A DNA stretch of 13,964 bases from Deinococcus arboris (GTDB lineage: Bacteria > Deinococcota > Deinococci > Deinococcales > Deinococcaceae). The stretch is from the NCBI RefSeq assembly GCF_009755355.1, contig NZ_WQLB01000058.1, forward strand, positions 1-13,964, given 5' to 3'. Made by a program: the position numbers and the translations under genes. How positions within the stretch are numbered: the stretch's first letter is position 1; each line of letters starts with the position of its first letter. The notes under the pieces were generated by a model. That model was not told the DNA's origin. It did not search any database and was given only the letters and a program-made list of their open reading frames with translations. Positions 6,724-12,760 of this stretch are shown in pieces.

Positions 6724-7070
6724 CAGGCCACCGCCTTATAGGCCAGGAAGCCCAGGACCAAGACCCCCACGCCGATGTCGCCGTACATCAGGGTCTGCTG
6801 GGTGGTCTGGACCGAGAGGCGGGCCTGCTCGGTCTGCGCCTGGTACGCGGCGGCCTGGGCCAGGGCGGCGGCTTCGGCCGCCTCGGCTTTGGCTTTGCCG
6901 GTGCCGATGAAGGCGTCCACGATGCTGGTGACGGGGCCGGCCAGCGCGCCCACGACTCCTAACCACTCCATGCTGCTCCCTCCCGTGTGAATGGTGCTCG
7001 TCGCGCCCACGGCCGCGGCTTCGGCGGCGTAGGCCTGGCTGCCCTGGTAGCTAACGCCGAACCCGCCCAT
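6723..7070 (-). CDS. Ala-rich helical protein with two hydrophobic segments, 115 aa
   Basis: Two starts are possible. ATG 7070 lies 1 nt after the stop of the putative large capsid gene and begins MGGFGVSYQGSQAY. An internal ATG at residue 34 (MEWLGVVGAL) has a much stronger site, GGGAGGG, about 7 nt before it. Hydrophobic segments at about residues 34-54 and 97-114 flank an Ala/Gln-rich helix (55-95) likely to form a coiled coil. Both forms could be made. Topology fits a small virion membrane protein. I keep the longer form because its first 33 residues are open and share GGFGVS with another operon protein. Confidence 0.6.
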   Translation of the reverse strand: MGGFGVSYQGSQAYAAEAAAVGATSTIHTGGSSMEWLGVVGALAGPVTSIVDAFIGTGKAKAEAAEAAALAQAAAYQAQTEQARLSVQTTQQTLMYGDIGVGVLVLGFLAYKAVA

Positions 7071-7071
7071 C

Positions 7072-7850
7072 TCAGAGCGTGCCGCCGCGCAGCTTCAGCT
7101 CCGCTTCCGCGTTCAGACGCGCGGGGTCGAGCACGCGGATGGCCGTGTCGAAGAGCGGCAGGCCTAGCTCGAGCTGCGCGTAGCGGTCGAAGACGATGGG
7201 CATGGTGCTGCGCACGGCCAGCTCCAGGCGAAACTGGGGCGGCAGCGGGTACTCGCGGCCGGCGCTCCCGAAGGTCGGGACGGTGGGGCGTTGACCTGGT
7301 TGGTCTCGTGGATGGACCGCAGCGCGCCGCCGAACAGCTTGGCGCTGGCCACGTCACTGCCCAGGGGACGCACCACCCGCAGCTCGAATTCACCGTCACC
7401 CGTGGTGAAGTACACAGCCACGCGCGTGGCGTTGCCGGGCCGCTCGACCGTCACGGTGCCCGCGTCGAAGTTCACGGCGTTCACCGGCGCGGCCAGCCAC
7501 GTCGTGCCGCCGTCCGCGCTGGTGTAGGCCAGCACGTCCGGGTGGCCGCCCGTGGTGGGGAACGCCGGCGCCGGGCGGGGGCTGCGGATGATGGTGTGCC
7601 CAGCCGCGGCCAGATCCACCACGACGGGGCCAGCGGGCGTGCCGCCCGCCACGCCCATTGCGTGGCGGCCGTGCAGGTAGAAGCGGAAGAGGTCACCGCC
7701 CTTGAACAGCAGCAGGTGGCCCAGCGGCCCGTCGAAGTAGGCCACGCCGGAGAGGATGCCCAGGACCTGCTGCGCGGGCGTGAGGCGGTCAGCCGTCAGC
7801 GTGGTGCGCAGGGCCTGCCCCAGCGCCTGGAAGGGGTAGCCGCCGGTCAT
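7072..7850 (-). CDS. Putative large single-jelly-roll major capsid protein (~259 aa, one frameshift)
   Basis: The ATG overlaps the stop of the small capsid candidate as TGATG, with GAGGAG upstream. As read, the frame leaves at residue ~187. Adding one base in the G run 7285-7288 (plus strand) gives a clean 259-residue reading that continues PTVPTFGSAGREYPLPPQ and ends LKLRGGTL, with the stop 1 nt before the next ATG. The protein is beta-rich (GTVTVERPGNATRVAVYF, GEFELRVV), lacks membrane segments and has no cysteine. Size and pairing match the VP16/VP17 arrangement of Thermus phage P23-77, where two single-jelly-roll proteins build the capsid. Jelly-roll sequences are barely conserved, so this is inference; a structural fibre or host protein is the alternative. 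Confidence 0.5.
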
Positions 7851-8332
7851 CAGTTCAGCTCCTCAAAGTCCACCTGGAAGAAGCTCTTGGTGGTGTCCAC
7901 CACGTCCGGACCTTCCACCTGAATCAGCAGCTGGTGCCCCTCGGGGATTTCCAAGCCCAGGTCCGTGTTCAGGTCGGTCTGGGAGATGATGGTGGCCTTG
8001 AAGTCCTCGTTGCGCTGATCGGTGGTCGAGAGGTCACGCCACACGCTGTAGGGAATGGCGCGGTGAAACTTGGGGAACTCATCGGCCGGGCCGCGCGTGA
8101 AGAACAGGACCCGGCTGGCGCCGCTGATCTTGTCGCCTGCGCCCGTACGCAGATCCAGGATGACGTAGGTGCCATTCATGCGCACGCCGCGCACCTCGTT
8201 GCGGTTGTGCAGGCGGTACGTGGCGCCGCGGGGCACGGTGATCCGGGCATAGGGCGTGGCCACGTTGGCGATGGTGGCGCTCAGGCTCACGACGCTGGGG
8301 CTGCTCTGGCTGGTGATCGAGGTTTTACGCAT
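7850..8332 (-). CDS. Putative small single-jelly-roll major capsid protein, 160 aa
   Basis: ATG at 8332 with AGGAG 8 nt upstream, the best-placed ribosome site of this area, after a 32-nt gap. That is compatible with high expression. The protein has no membrane segment, no cysteine, and evenly spaced beta strands: ARITVPRGATYRLHN, GTYVILDLRT, SRVLFFTRG, LEIPEGHQLLIQVEG and SFFQVDFEEL at the end. About 160 residues fits a minimal single jelly roll, comparable with the roughly 170 residues I recall for P23-77 VP16. It is directly coupled to a larger beta-rich protein. No tailed-phage capsid features (HK97 delta domain or protease) are present. Confidence 0.5.
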   Translation of the reverse strand: MRKTSITSQSSPSVVSLSATIANVATPYARITVPRGATYRLHNRNEVRGVRMNGTYVILDLRTGAGDKISGASRVLFFTRGPADEFPKFHRAIPYSVWRDLSTTDQRNEDFKATIISQTDLNTDLGLEIPEGHQLLIQVEGPDVVDTTKSFFQVDFEELN

Positions 8333-8364
8333 GGTGGGGATCTCCTGGGGGTGAGAGGGGGCGC

Positions 8365-8748
8365 TCAGCGGATAGCGGGAAAGGCGTCTTGCAGGATGTG
8401 GGCGACGGCCACGGCCGCGATGCCCAGGAAGGCGTACTGGGCGGTGCCGTTGGGGACGTACTCGATGCCGGCCACGCAGCCCACGACCAGGCCCAGGCGG
8501 GCTAGCTGGCGGTTCATGCCCAGCTGGGACGCTTCTTCGCCGGCTTTGCCGTCCGCGTCGGGCGCGTAAAACTTCAGCTGGCCGTTCTGCATGCTGGCGA
8601 TCCCGAAGGTGTCGCGCATGCCGGTCCAGAGCTGCTTTTCCACCACGGCGCCCACCGCGGCGCCGGCAGCGGTGGCCAGCACACGGGGGTCGGTCAGGGT
8701 TTCCAGGATGTTGCCGTCAGGCTTGCTCAGCCACTGCTGTTTCTGCAT
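8365..8748 (-). CDS. Two-segment membrane protein, 127 aa, upstream of capsid pair
   Basis: ATG at 8748 overlaps the stop of the M23-like gene as TGATG, with GGAG 8 nt upstream; the adjacent GTG at 8751 would add one residue. Hydrophobic stretches lie at about residues 24-38 (ATAAGAAVGAVV) and 83-118 (LARLGLVVGCVAG, AFLGIAAVAVAHIL), so two or three passes. The middle holds a soluble loop (FYAPDADGKAGEEAS). No family is recognised. A virion membrane protein is the simplest reading in this position. In P23-77-like genomes I would have expected the packaging ATPase near here, and this is not one. Confidence 0.6.
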   Translation of the reverse strand: MQKQQWLSKPDGNILETLTDPRVLATAAGAAVGAVVEKQLWTGMRDTFGIASMQNGQLKFYAPDADGKAGEEASQLGMNRQLARLGLVVGCVAGIEYVPNGTAQYAFLGIAAVAVAHILQDAFPAIR

Positions 8749-9247
8749 CACAGGTTCTCCTTGGCCAGCGCGCCTTCAATGGCGTGCTGGCCGGCCTTCA
8801 CCACGTCGTGGCTGTACAGGTGCGAGGAGCGCGTCCAGCAGCCCAGGGCCGGGTGATGAATCAGGACGTTGTGTCCGTAGCCCCAGCGGCTGGCGGTGGG
8901 CGTGGAGCTGACCACACGCCGTCGGCCATGGCCACGACCTTCAGGCCCAGCACCGTGGTCAGGAAGTCCACGCCAGTGTGGTAGCCGTAGCCGCTGCGGT
9001 ACGTCTTGTGGGCCGCGTGCCCCATGAACTTCGGGCCGATCCGCACGCGCGTCAGGTCCACGGGCCAGAAGAGGCCAGGGGCGGCCGGCGTGGGCTTTGA
9101 AGGGACCGCTTTCGGAGCAGCGGCTTAATTCACCACTGCCTCCCGCACCTGCTCCACCGAAACCGAAATCTACCGTCGAAACAGGAGTGCTGACACCAGC
9201 GTCAACGAACCCCAGGCCAGCAGCTTCTTCTGCTGTCCGGGCGTCAG
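8748..9247 (-). pseudogene. Membrane-anchored M23-like metallopeptidase, frameshifted and lacking the C-terminal HxH
   Basis: Reconstructed from three frames. A CTG at 9247, overlapping the upstream stop, opens LTPGQQKKLLAWGSLTL, a membrane anchor like that of the transglycosylase (both have QKKL). In-frame TAG (9170) and TAA (9125) interrupt it, and another frame bridges with a Gly-rich linker. From about 9120 the frame gives AAPKAVPSKPTPAAPG and then the M23 domain: YHTGVDF (HxxxD zinc motif), VVAMADGVV, then, after a one-base shift near 8914, WGYGHNVLIHH and TRSSHLYSHDVVKAGQ. The gene ends soon after, at ALAKENL, with no HxH motif. Active M23 endopeptidases need that motif, so the domain is likely inactive or incomplete. 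Confidence 0.6.
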
Positions 9248-9694
9248 TGTGCGGGGTACTTGCTCCTAGTCGTGTACACGCCGTAACCCAGGACCGCGAC
9301 GCCAAGAGCGACGCTGAGCCATTCGGGCATCTTGCCGCCGCCCGCCGTCATGCCGTAGGCGGCCAGGGCGTCGGTCAGGCCGCTCATCTGGACGCCCAGC
9401 TGCACCAGGGGGTTGCTGCGGTACTCCTCTTTGTAGGCGTCCGCGATGCCTGCAGGCAGGCCGAAGGCGCTCAGCTCGGCCACCACGCCGATGATCTGTG
9501 CGGGGGTCATGGGCGGGGCGGGGGGCTCGTCCTCCACGGCGGCGCTGGGCTTCAGGGTACCTTCCACAGCCGCGTCGGCCAGACTGGGCGCCGGGCCGCT
9601 GAGTTCAGGCGGCAGCGGCGGGGCCACCTCTGGCATGACCGGCGGGGGACCTGGGGGCGGGATGAAGGGAATGGATTCGGCGGGGGGCGGTCAT
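9244..9694 (-). CDS. Pro-rich protein with C-terminal membrane segment (~149 aa, one frameshift)
   Basis: An ATG at 9694 overlaps the preceding stop (ATGA) and has GGAGG 6 nt upstream. Removing one base from the G run 9682-9687 joins it to the long frame as MTAPAESIPFIPPPG, giving 149 residues. Without that, the frame can only start at 9636. The N-terminal 50 residues are Pro/Ala-rich. A helical region follows (PAQIIGVVAELSAFGLPAG, VQLGVQMSGLTDALAA), then a hydrophobic segment near the end (WLSVALGVAVLGYGVY) and a basic tail, TTRSKYPAH. It resembles a tail-anchored membrane protein with a proline arm. No family recognised. Confidence 0.55.
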
Positions 9695-10158
9695 GCGGAA
9701 CCTCCGGCCATGAGCCAGGTGCCCAGCAGGCGCCGGCACGTTCGGGGGAAGGATGGGGGTCGTCGGTGCGGCAGCGCGGGGCCCCTGGCCGGCCGGGACG
9801 GGATGACCCGTGACCGTGCGGCGGTGCTGCGTGGCTCCTGTCAGGACCAGCAGGCCAGTGGCGAGCGTGCCACCCAACAGGACCAGCAGGGCTGGTTGTT
9901 TCAGGCTGATCCGGCGCCTCTTTTCGGGGCTGTGGTCAGGCTGTGTGGATGGTGAGGTTGGAGAAGCAGCGGGCGGCGTGGTCACGGGCACAGAGGCCAC
10001 CAGGGGCGCCGCCTCGATGAGGGAACGGGTCATGGGGTCAAGGCCGGTAAACGGTTCACATGCAGGGGCCGGCTCGGGGGGAGCAGGCGCCGCTGGAACG
10101 GGTGGCGTGACTACCGGCGCGGGCTGGCGGCTAGGCGACGGGTAGCGTCCATGGCCAT
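9691..10158 (-). CDS. Pro-rich membrane protein (~155 aa, two compensating frameshifts)
   Basis: The ATG at 10158 overlaps the previous stop as TAATG and has GGAGGGGGG just upstream. As read, this start gives only 15 codons. Adding one base at the G run 10140-10142 leads into SPSRQPAPVVTPPVPA, and removing one at the run 9744-9748 leads to TCRRLLGTWLMAGGSA and a stop that overlaps the next ATG. The span is then exactly 156 codons. Alternatively an ATG at 10183 opens the main frame without repair but overlaps the upstream gene by 26 bases. The body is Pro/Thr/Ala-rich, then KRRRISLKQPALLVLLGGTL marks a basic stretch and one membrane segment. Confidence 0.5.
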
Positions 10159-10652
10159 TACGCCCCCCTCCCCTGCTGGGCATAGGCCAGCAGGACCCCG
10201 ACGCCGATCCCAGCCAGGACCGGCAGGGGATTGGCAGAAGCTGCCTGAGTCGCCTTCCGGGTCACGGCCACTGTGGTCTGGTTGGTGGCCACCGTCCTGG
10301 CGGCCTGGGCCGCCTTGCCCACGGCGGCGCCGGCCTTGGCCCCGATGCCCAGCGCGGGCGTGATGCCCGGCGCAGGTTTCGGTGCTGTGCCTGTGGCCGG
10401 CTTGGCTGGTGTGACCCCAGGCTTGGGCGTGAGCGCCGGTTGCGACTGGATGGGCTGCACACCCCTGCTGGGCTTGGGCGTACTCGGAGCCTGGTAGCCG
10501 GGGGTCGTGGGTGGGAGGTAGCGCTCGAAGCGCAGCGCCTCACCAAGCCAGCTGAGCCGCTGCTGCCGGCTGCCCGGCCAGAGCGGGGTCAACCCTGGCA
10601 AGTGGTGCACGATCTTCTCGAACAGATCAGAGACCTTCGAGGCCGATTCCAC
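10158..10652 (-). CDS. Ala/Pro-rich protein with C-terminal membrane segment, 164 aa
   Basis: GTG start at 10652, 18 nt after the previous stop, with no strong ribosome site, so the exact start is uncertain. The first 50 residues look globular and helical (SDLFEKIVHHLPGL, SRQQRLSWLGEALRFERYL). Residues 50-100 are a Pro/Thr/Lys linker, 105-140 an Ala-rich helix, and 144-158 a hydrophobic segment (PVLAGIGVGVLLAYAQQ), followed by a short basic end. The globular head is a mirror of the N-terminally anchored proteins downstream. No known family. Confidence 0.6.
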   Translation of the reverse strand: MESASKVSDLFEKIVHHLPGLTPLWPGSRQQRLSWLGEALRFERYLPPTTPGYQAPSTPKPSRGVQPIQSQPALTPKPGVTPAKPATGTAPKPAPGITPALGIGAKAGAAVGKAAQAARTVATNQTTVAVTRKATQAASANPLPVLAGIGVGVLLAYAQQGRGA

Positions 10653-10670
10653 TGTGGTAACCGCAATCAG

Positions 10671-10994
10671 TCACCAGAACACGCCGTAGGGTCCAGCCGC
10701 GTGGTAGTAGCCTTTACGCGCGATTTCAGCGCCAGTGGCCGAGTCCAGACCAGTTGCTGGATTCAGGCGGTTGGTGCGAGGGAACCGGTACTTAAAGCCG
10801 CCGCCTACGGGCGGCCAACCCAGGCGAAGCATGCCAGTTGCTCTGGTTCTTTCAATTCCAGCGACGATGATGTTCCAAGACGTCGCTCCTTTCGCCAGTT
10901 CGACCATGGCGGGCCGCTCAGTCAGAAACAGCGGCACGATGACCTTGTAGAGCCCAGGAACCAGCTTCGAATCCCCTGCGAAGGTAACGAACAT
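10671..10994 (-). CDS. Small beta-rich soluble protein, 107 aa
   Basis: The ATG immediately follows the previous stop (TGAATG). No membrane segment. Beta-type patterns dominate (KLVPGLYKVIVPLFL, SWNIIVAGIERTRATG), and the C-terminus is rich in aromatic residues (GYYHAAGPYGVFW). It is one of the few soluble proteins in the upstream half of the operon, so it could be a minor capsid, vertex or spike component. This is inference from composition and position; no motif is recognised. Confidence 0.55.
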   Translation of the reverse strand: MFVTFAGDSKLVPGLYKVIVPLFLTERPAMVELAKGATSWNIIVAGIERTRATGMLRLGWPPVGGGFKYRFPRTNRLNPATGLDSATGAEIARKGYYHAAGPYGVFW

Positions 10995-11420
10995 TCAGCC
11001 CTTCGCCCGCCGGCTGTAGTTCTTGGGGCCACCGTCCGCACCAGAGGCAGAATGCGACACGCGGGTGCCTTCCTTGTAGAGATCCTTGGTGGTCTCGGAT
11101 GCCTCGTGGAAGCCGGCGCGCACCTGTGACGCCAGCAGTGCGACGCCCAGCGCCCCCACACCCAGAAACAGCAGCGAGGTGGGATTCTTCACCGCGTCAT
11201 TCGCCGTCTGGGCGAAGGTGGGAGAGGCGCCCTTCTCCTGGACGGCGCCTGGAGTGGCGGGCGGCACCGGCTGCGCCGGCTGCGCCACGGCCACTGGAGC
11301 GACGCCCTGCTCGACGTCCGATTGGTTGAGCGTGACGCCGAACGTCTTGAGCCAGTTGTTCACCACCGAGGGCGAAAACATGGCCCCCACGATGATCAGG
11401 ATGACCTGGGGCCATCCCAT
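10995..11420 (-). CDS. Two-segment membrane protein, 141 aa
   Basis: The ATG overlaps the previous stop as TAATG. Hydrophobic segments lie at the N-terminus (VILIIVGAMFS, about residues 6-20) and at about 80-101 (SLLFLGVGALGVALLASQV). The region between is Pro/Val/Ala-rich and the tail is charged (SETTKDLYKEG, SRRAKG). It looks like a virion membrane or assembly protein. No family is recognised. Confidence 0.6.
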   Translation of the reverse strand: MGWPQVILIIVGAMFSPSVVNNWLKTFGVTLNQSDVEQGVAPVAVAQPAQPVPPATPGAVQEKGASPTFAQTANDAVKNPTSLLFLGVGALGVALLASQVRAGFHEASETTKDLYKEGTRVSHSASGADGGPKNYSRRAKG

Positions 11421-11895
11421 TAGCTCACCACCACCCAGATAAAGGCCGTACTGGTCGCTGGGTCAAAGCCCTTGCGCAGGTAGTACTGGTAGCCCTTGGG
11501 TTTGGTGGTGTTGGTAAAGAGGCTGCCCTGCTTCAGGATGCCGCTGCTGTTGGCCCAGAAGTTCCCGCTGGGCATTCGGATGTTGGGACACCCTTGGCCC
11601 GCAGCGCCGCGTGGATGGCCGGGATAATCCTCTTGTCCCAGCCGCCACTGAGCTGGTTCAGAAGAAAGTGCGCAGCGCGCTTCATCAGCGGTGTCGTGAC
11701 TTTGAACTGCAGTTTGGCCACGCCTTTGCGCAGCGGCTCGGTGCTGCCCAGCGGCACGGTATAGAGACCCGCAGAAGCCGCGGGCTTGGCGGGCGTGGTC
11801 GCGCCCGTGGCCATGATGGTCATGGTGCCGGGTGGGGCGCTGGCCCCGCTGCCTGTCTGCGCGTCAATCACACAGCGACAAATACCAGCGCCCAC
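11420..11895 (-). CDS. First gene of the long operon, unknown function (~158 aa, one frameshift)
   Basis: A GTG at 11895 sits 5 nt after a candidate -10 box, suggesting a leaderless transcript; an internal ATG (MTIMATGATTP) is the alternative start. Residues 25-105 include LQFKVTTPLMKRAAHFLLNQL and IIPAIHAALRAKG. Adding one base at the C run 11591-11593 continues CPNIRMPSGNFWANSSG and ends STAFIWVVVS, with the TAA overlapping the next ATG, giving 158 residues. Without the repair the gene ends at 11533. No membrane segment is clear. The C-terminal part contains GNFWANSSG, resembling the FW motif of two small membrane proteins downstream. Function unknown. Confidence 0.5.
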
Positions 11896-11900
11896 ACGCG

Positions 11901-11928
11901 ATTACGACAGGGCAACTTAATGTGGCAA
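11901..11928 (-). promoter_or_regulatory. Candidate leaderless promoter of the long operon
   Basis: Reading the minus strand: TTGCCA (11928-11923), a 16-bp spacer, CGTAAT (11906-11901), then 5 nt and the GTG at 11895. TTGCCA matches five of six -35 consensus bases; CGTAAT matches four of six -10 bases. The expected transcription start falls at or next to the start codon, as for leaderless mRNAs. The -35 box lies inside one copy of a direct repeat. Confidence 0.45.
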
Positions 11929-11931
11929 CTT
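11911..11931. repeat. Direct repeat GGCAACTT x2, 13-bp period, over the operon promoter
   Basis: GGCAACTT occurs at 11911-11918 and again at 11924-11931. The 13-bp period is not a whole number of helical turns. One copy contains the proposed -35 box and the other lies in the spacer, so the pair could be an operator for a regulator not encoded in the window. A chance repeat is possible at this length. Confidence 0.4.
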
Positions 11932-11963
11932 CAGGTGGATGCCACGTTTTGAGCGTCCTGTTC

Positions 11964-11979
11964 AGCCTTTATGAAGGCT
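11964..11979 (-). terminator. Weak hairpin downstream of the recombinase gene
   Basis: AGCCTT (11964-11969), a 4-nt loop, AAGGCT (11974-11979): a perfect 6-bp stem 20 nt after the recombinase stop. No T run follows on the minus strand, so intrinsic termination is doubtful. It could separate recombinase transcription from the long operon. Confidence 0.25.
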
Positions 11980-11999
11980 TCTTAATGATTGGACCCCCT

Positions 12000-12688
12000 C
12001 TATTTCAAGGCCTTGAGATACGACTCGCCCATGCCCCGCAGGCTCGTTTCCGCGTAGATCTGGGTCGTGGCAATCCGCTTGTGCCGCAAGAAGCGCTGCA
12101 CCTGGTCCAGGGGCATGCCCGCATCGAGGAGGATGGTGGCCACTGAGGCCCGCAGCCGGTGGGGCGTGACCTGCTTCTCAATCCCGGCCGCCTGCGCGGC
12201 ACCCTTGACCAGGCGCTGCACCATGCGCGGGGTGTAGCGGTCGTGGCGGTTGCTCTCGAAGAGGTAGCCGCCCGTGCGCCCGGCCAGATGCGTGCGCAGC
12301 TCCTGGGCGAGCGCGGGCAGGATGGGGACGTACCCGTCGCTGCCCCCTTGGCCACCGCGATGCGGATCTGCGGCGGGTCCAGGTTCAGATGCAGGTCCGC
12401 GGGCCTCAGGTTCACCAGCTCGCTGACCCGCGCACCGGAGTAGAAGAGCGTCTTGACCAGCAGGCCGTAGCGGGGCGACTGGCGGTAGGCGGCGGCAATC
12501 AGGGCTTCGACCTCTCCTCTGTCCAGGCGCTCGACGGTGCGCTGCCGCGCTTTGGGTGGGGTCAGCTTCAGTTCCCGGCGTGCGGCCTCGACCACGTGCT
12601 TGGTCTGGTCATAGGTCAGGGGGTGCCGGCGCCACAGCTTCACCAGTTCACGGGTGACCTCTGCAAGCGGGGCAGGGTTCGCAGTCAT
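12000..12688 (-). CDS. Tyrosine recombinase / phage integrase (229 aa, one frameshift)
   Basis: Catalyses site-specific DNA integration and excision through a covalent 3'-phosphotyrosine. The XerC/D-type catalytic domain is complete once one base is added to the C run 12343-12347. Then the span is exactly 230 codons. Catalytic residues: Arg in LFYSGARVSELVNLR, Lys in AVAKGGSDG, HxxR in TPHRLRAS, His in FLRHKRI, and Tyr in TQIYAETS. The N-terminal ~60 residues are a short core-binding SAM-like helical domain. At 229 aa it is compact for an integrase. It is probably the enzyme that inserted this element. As read, the frameshift would remove the C-terminal half, so the gene is either inactive or miscalled at this run. 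Confidence 0.85.
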
Positions 12689-12703
12689 TCAGACAATGCG
12701 AAC
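12677..12703. repeat. Inverted repeat GTTCGCA-N13-TGCGAAC over the recombinase start codon
   Basis: GTTCGCA at 12677-12683 and TGCGAAC at 12697-12703 are perfect 7-bp inverted arms. The recombinase ATG (12686-12688) lies in the spacer. Possible operator for autoregulation or an arm-type recombinase binding site. The same half-site recurs at 12761-12786. Confidence 0.6.
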
Positions 12704-12739
12704 TCTGCCACGCTTTGGCCCGGCTGGTGTGGTGGTCAT
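12689..12739 (-). CDS. Possible 16-codon leader ORF of the recombinase
   Basis: An ATG at 12739 lies 6 nt after a TAGAAT box. The ORF reads MTTTPAGPKRGRVRIV, ends TGA, and the recombinase ATG follows directly and in the same frame (TGAATG). It could be a translated leader controlling recombinase expression, or the recombinase's former N-terminus cut off by a nonsense codon. It is too short to judge by coding signal. Confidence 0.35.
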   Translation of the reverse strand: MTTTPAGPKRGRVRIV

Positions 12740-12745
12740 GCGCCG

Positions 12746-12751
12746 ATTCTA
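12746..12751 (-). promoter_or_regulatory. Candidate -10 box for the recombinase transcript
   Basis: TAGAAT on the minus strand (ATTCTA at 12746-12751) matches five of six -10 bases. It lies 6 nt before the leader ATG at 12739, the same leaderless geometry as at 11895. The -35 region, 16-18 bp further upstream, shows no good hexamer and falls inside the inverted repeat at 12762-12785, so the promoter may be repressed or activated by whatever binds there. Confidence 0.4.
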
Positions 12752-12760
12752 GGTTGCAAA

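Noticed and set aside
407..7070. A tailed-phage morphogenesis module
   Set aside because: Apart from fibre-like proteins there is no tape measure, tube, terminase or portal, and most genes encode small membrane proteins.
6959..7399. Minus-strand 146-codon frame overlapping the large capsid candidate
   Set aside because: Arg/Pro/Ser-rich out-of-frame reading; the repaired capsid frame explains the same bases and ends at a coupled junction.
11964..11979. Strong intrinsic terminator after the recombinase
   Set aside because: The stem is only 6 bp and no T run follows; kept only as a weak candidate.
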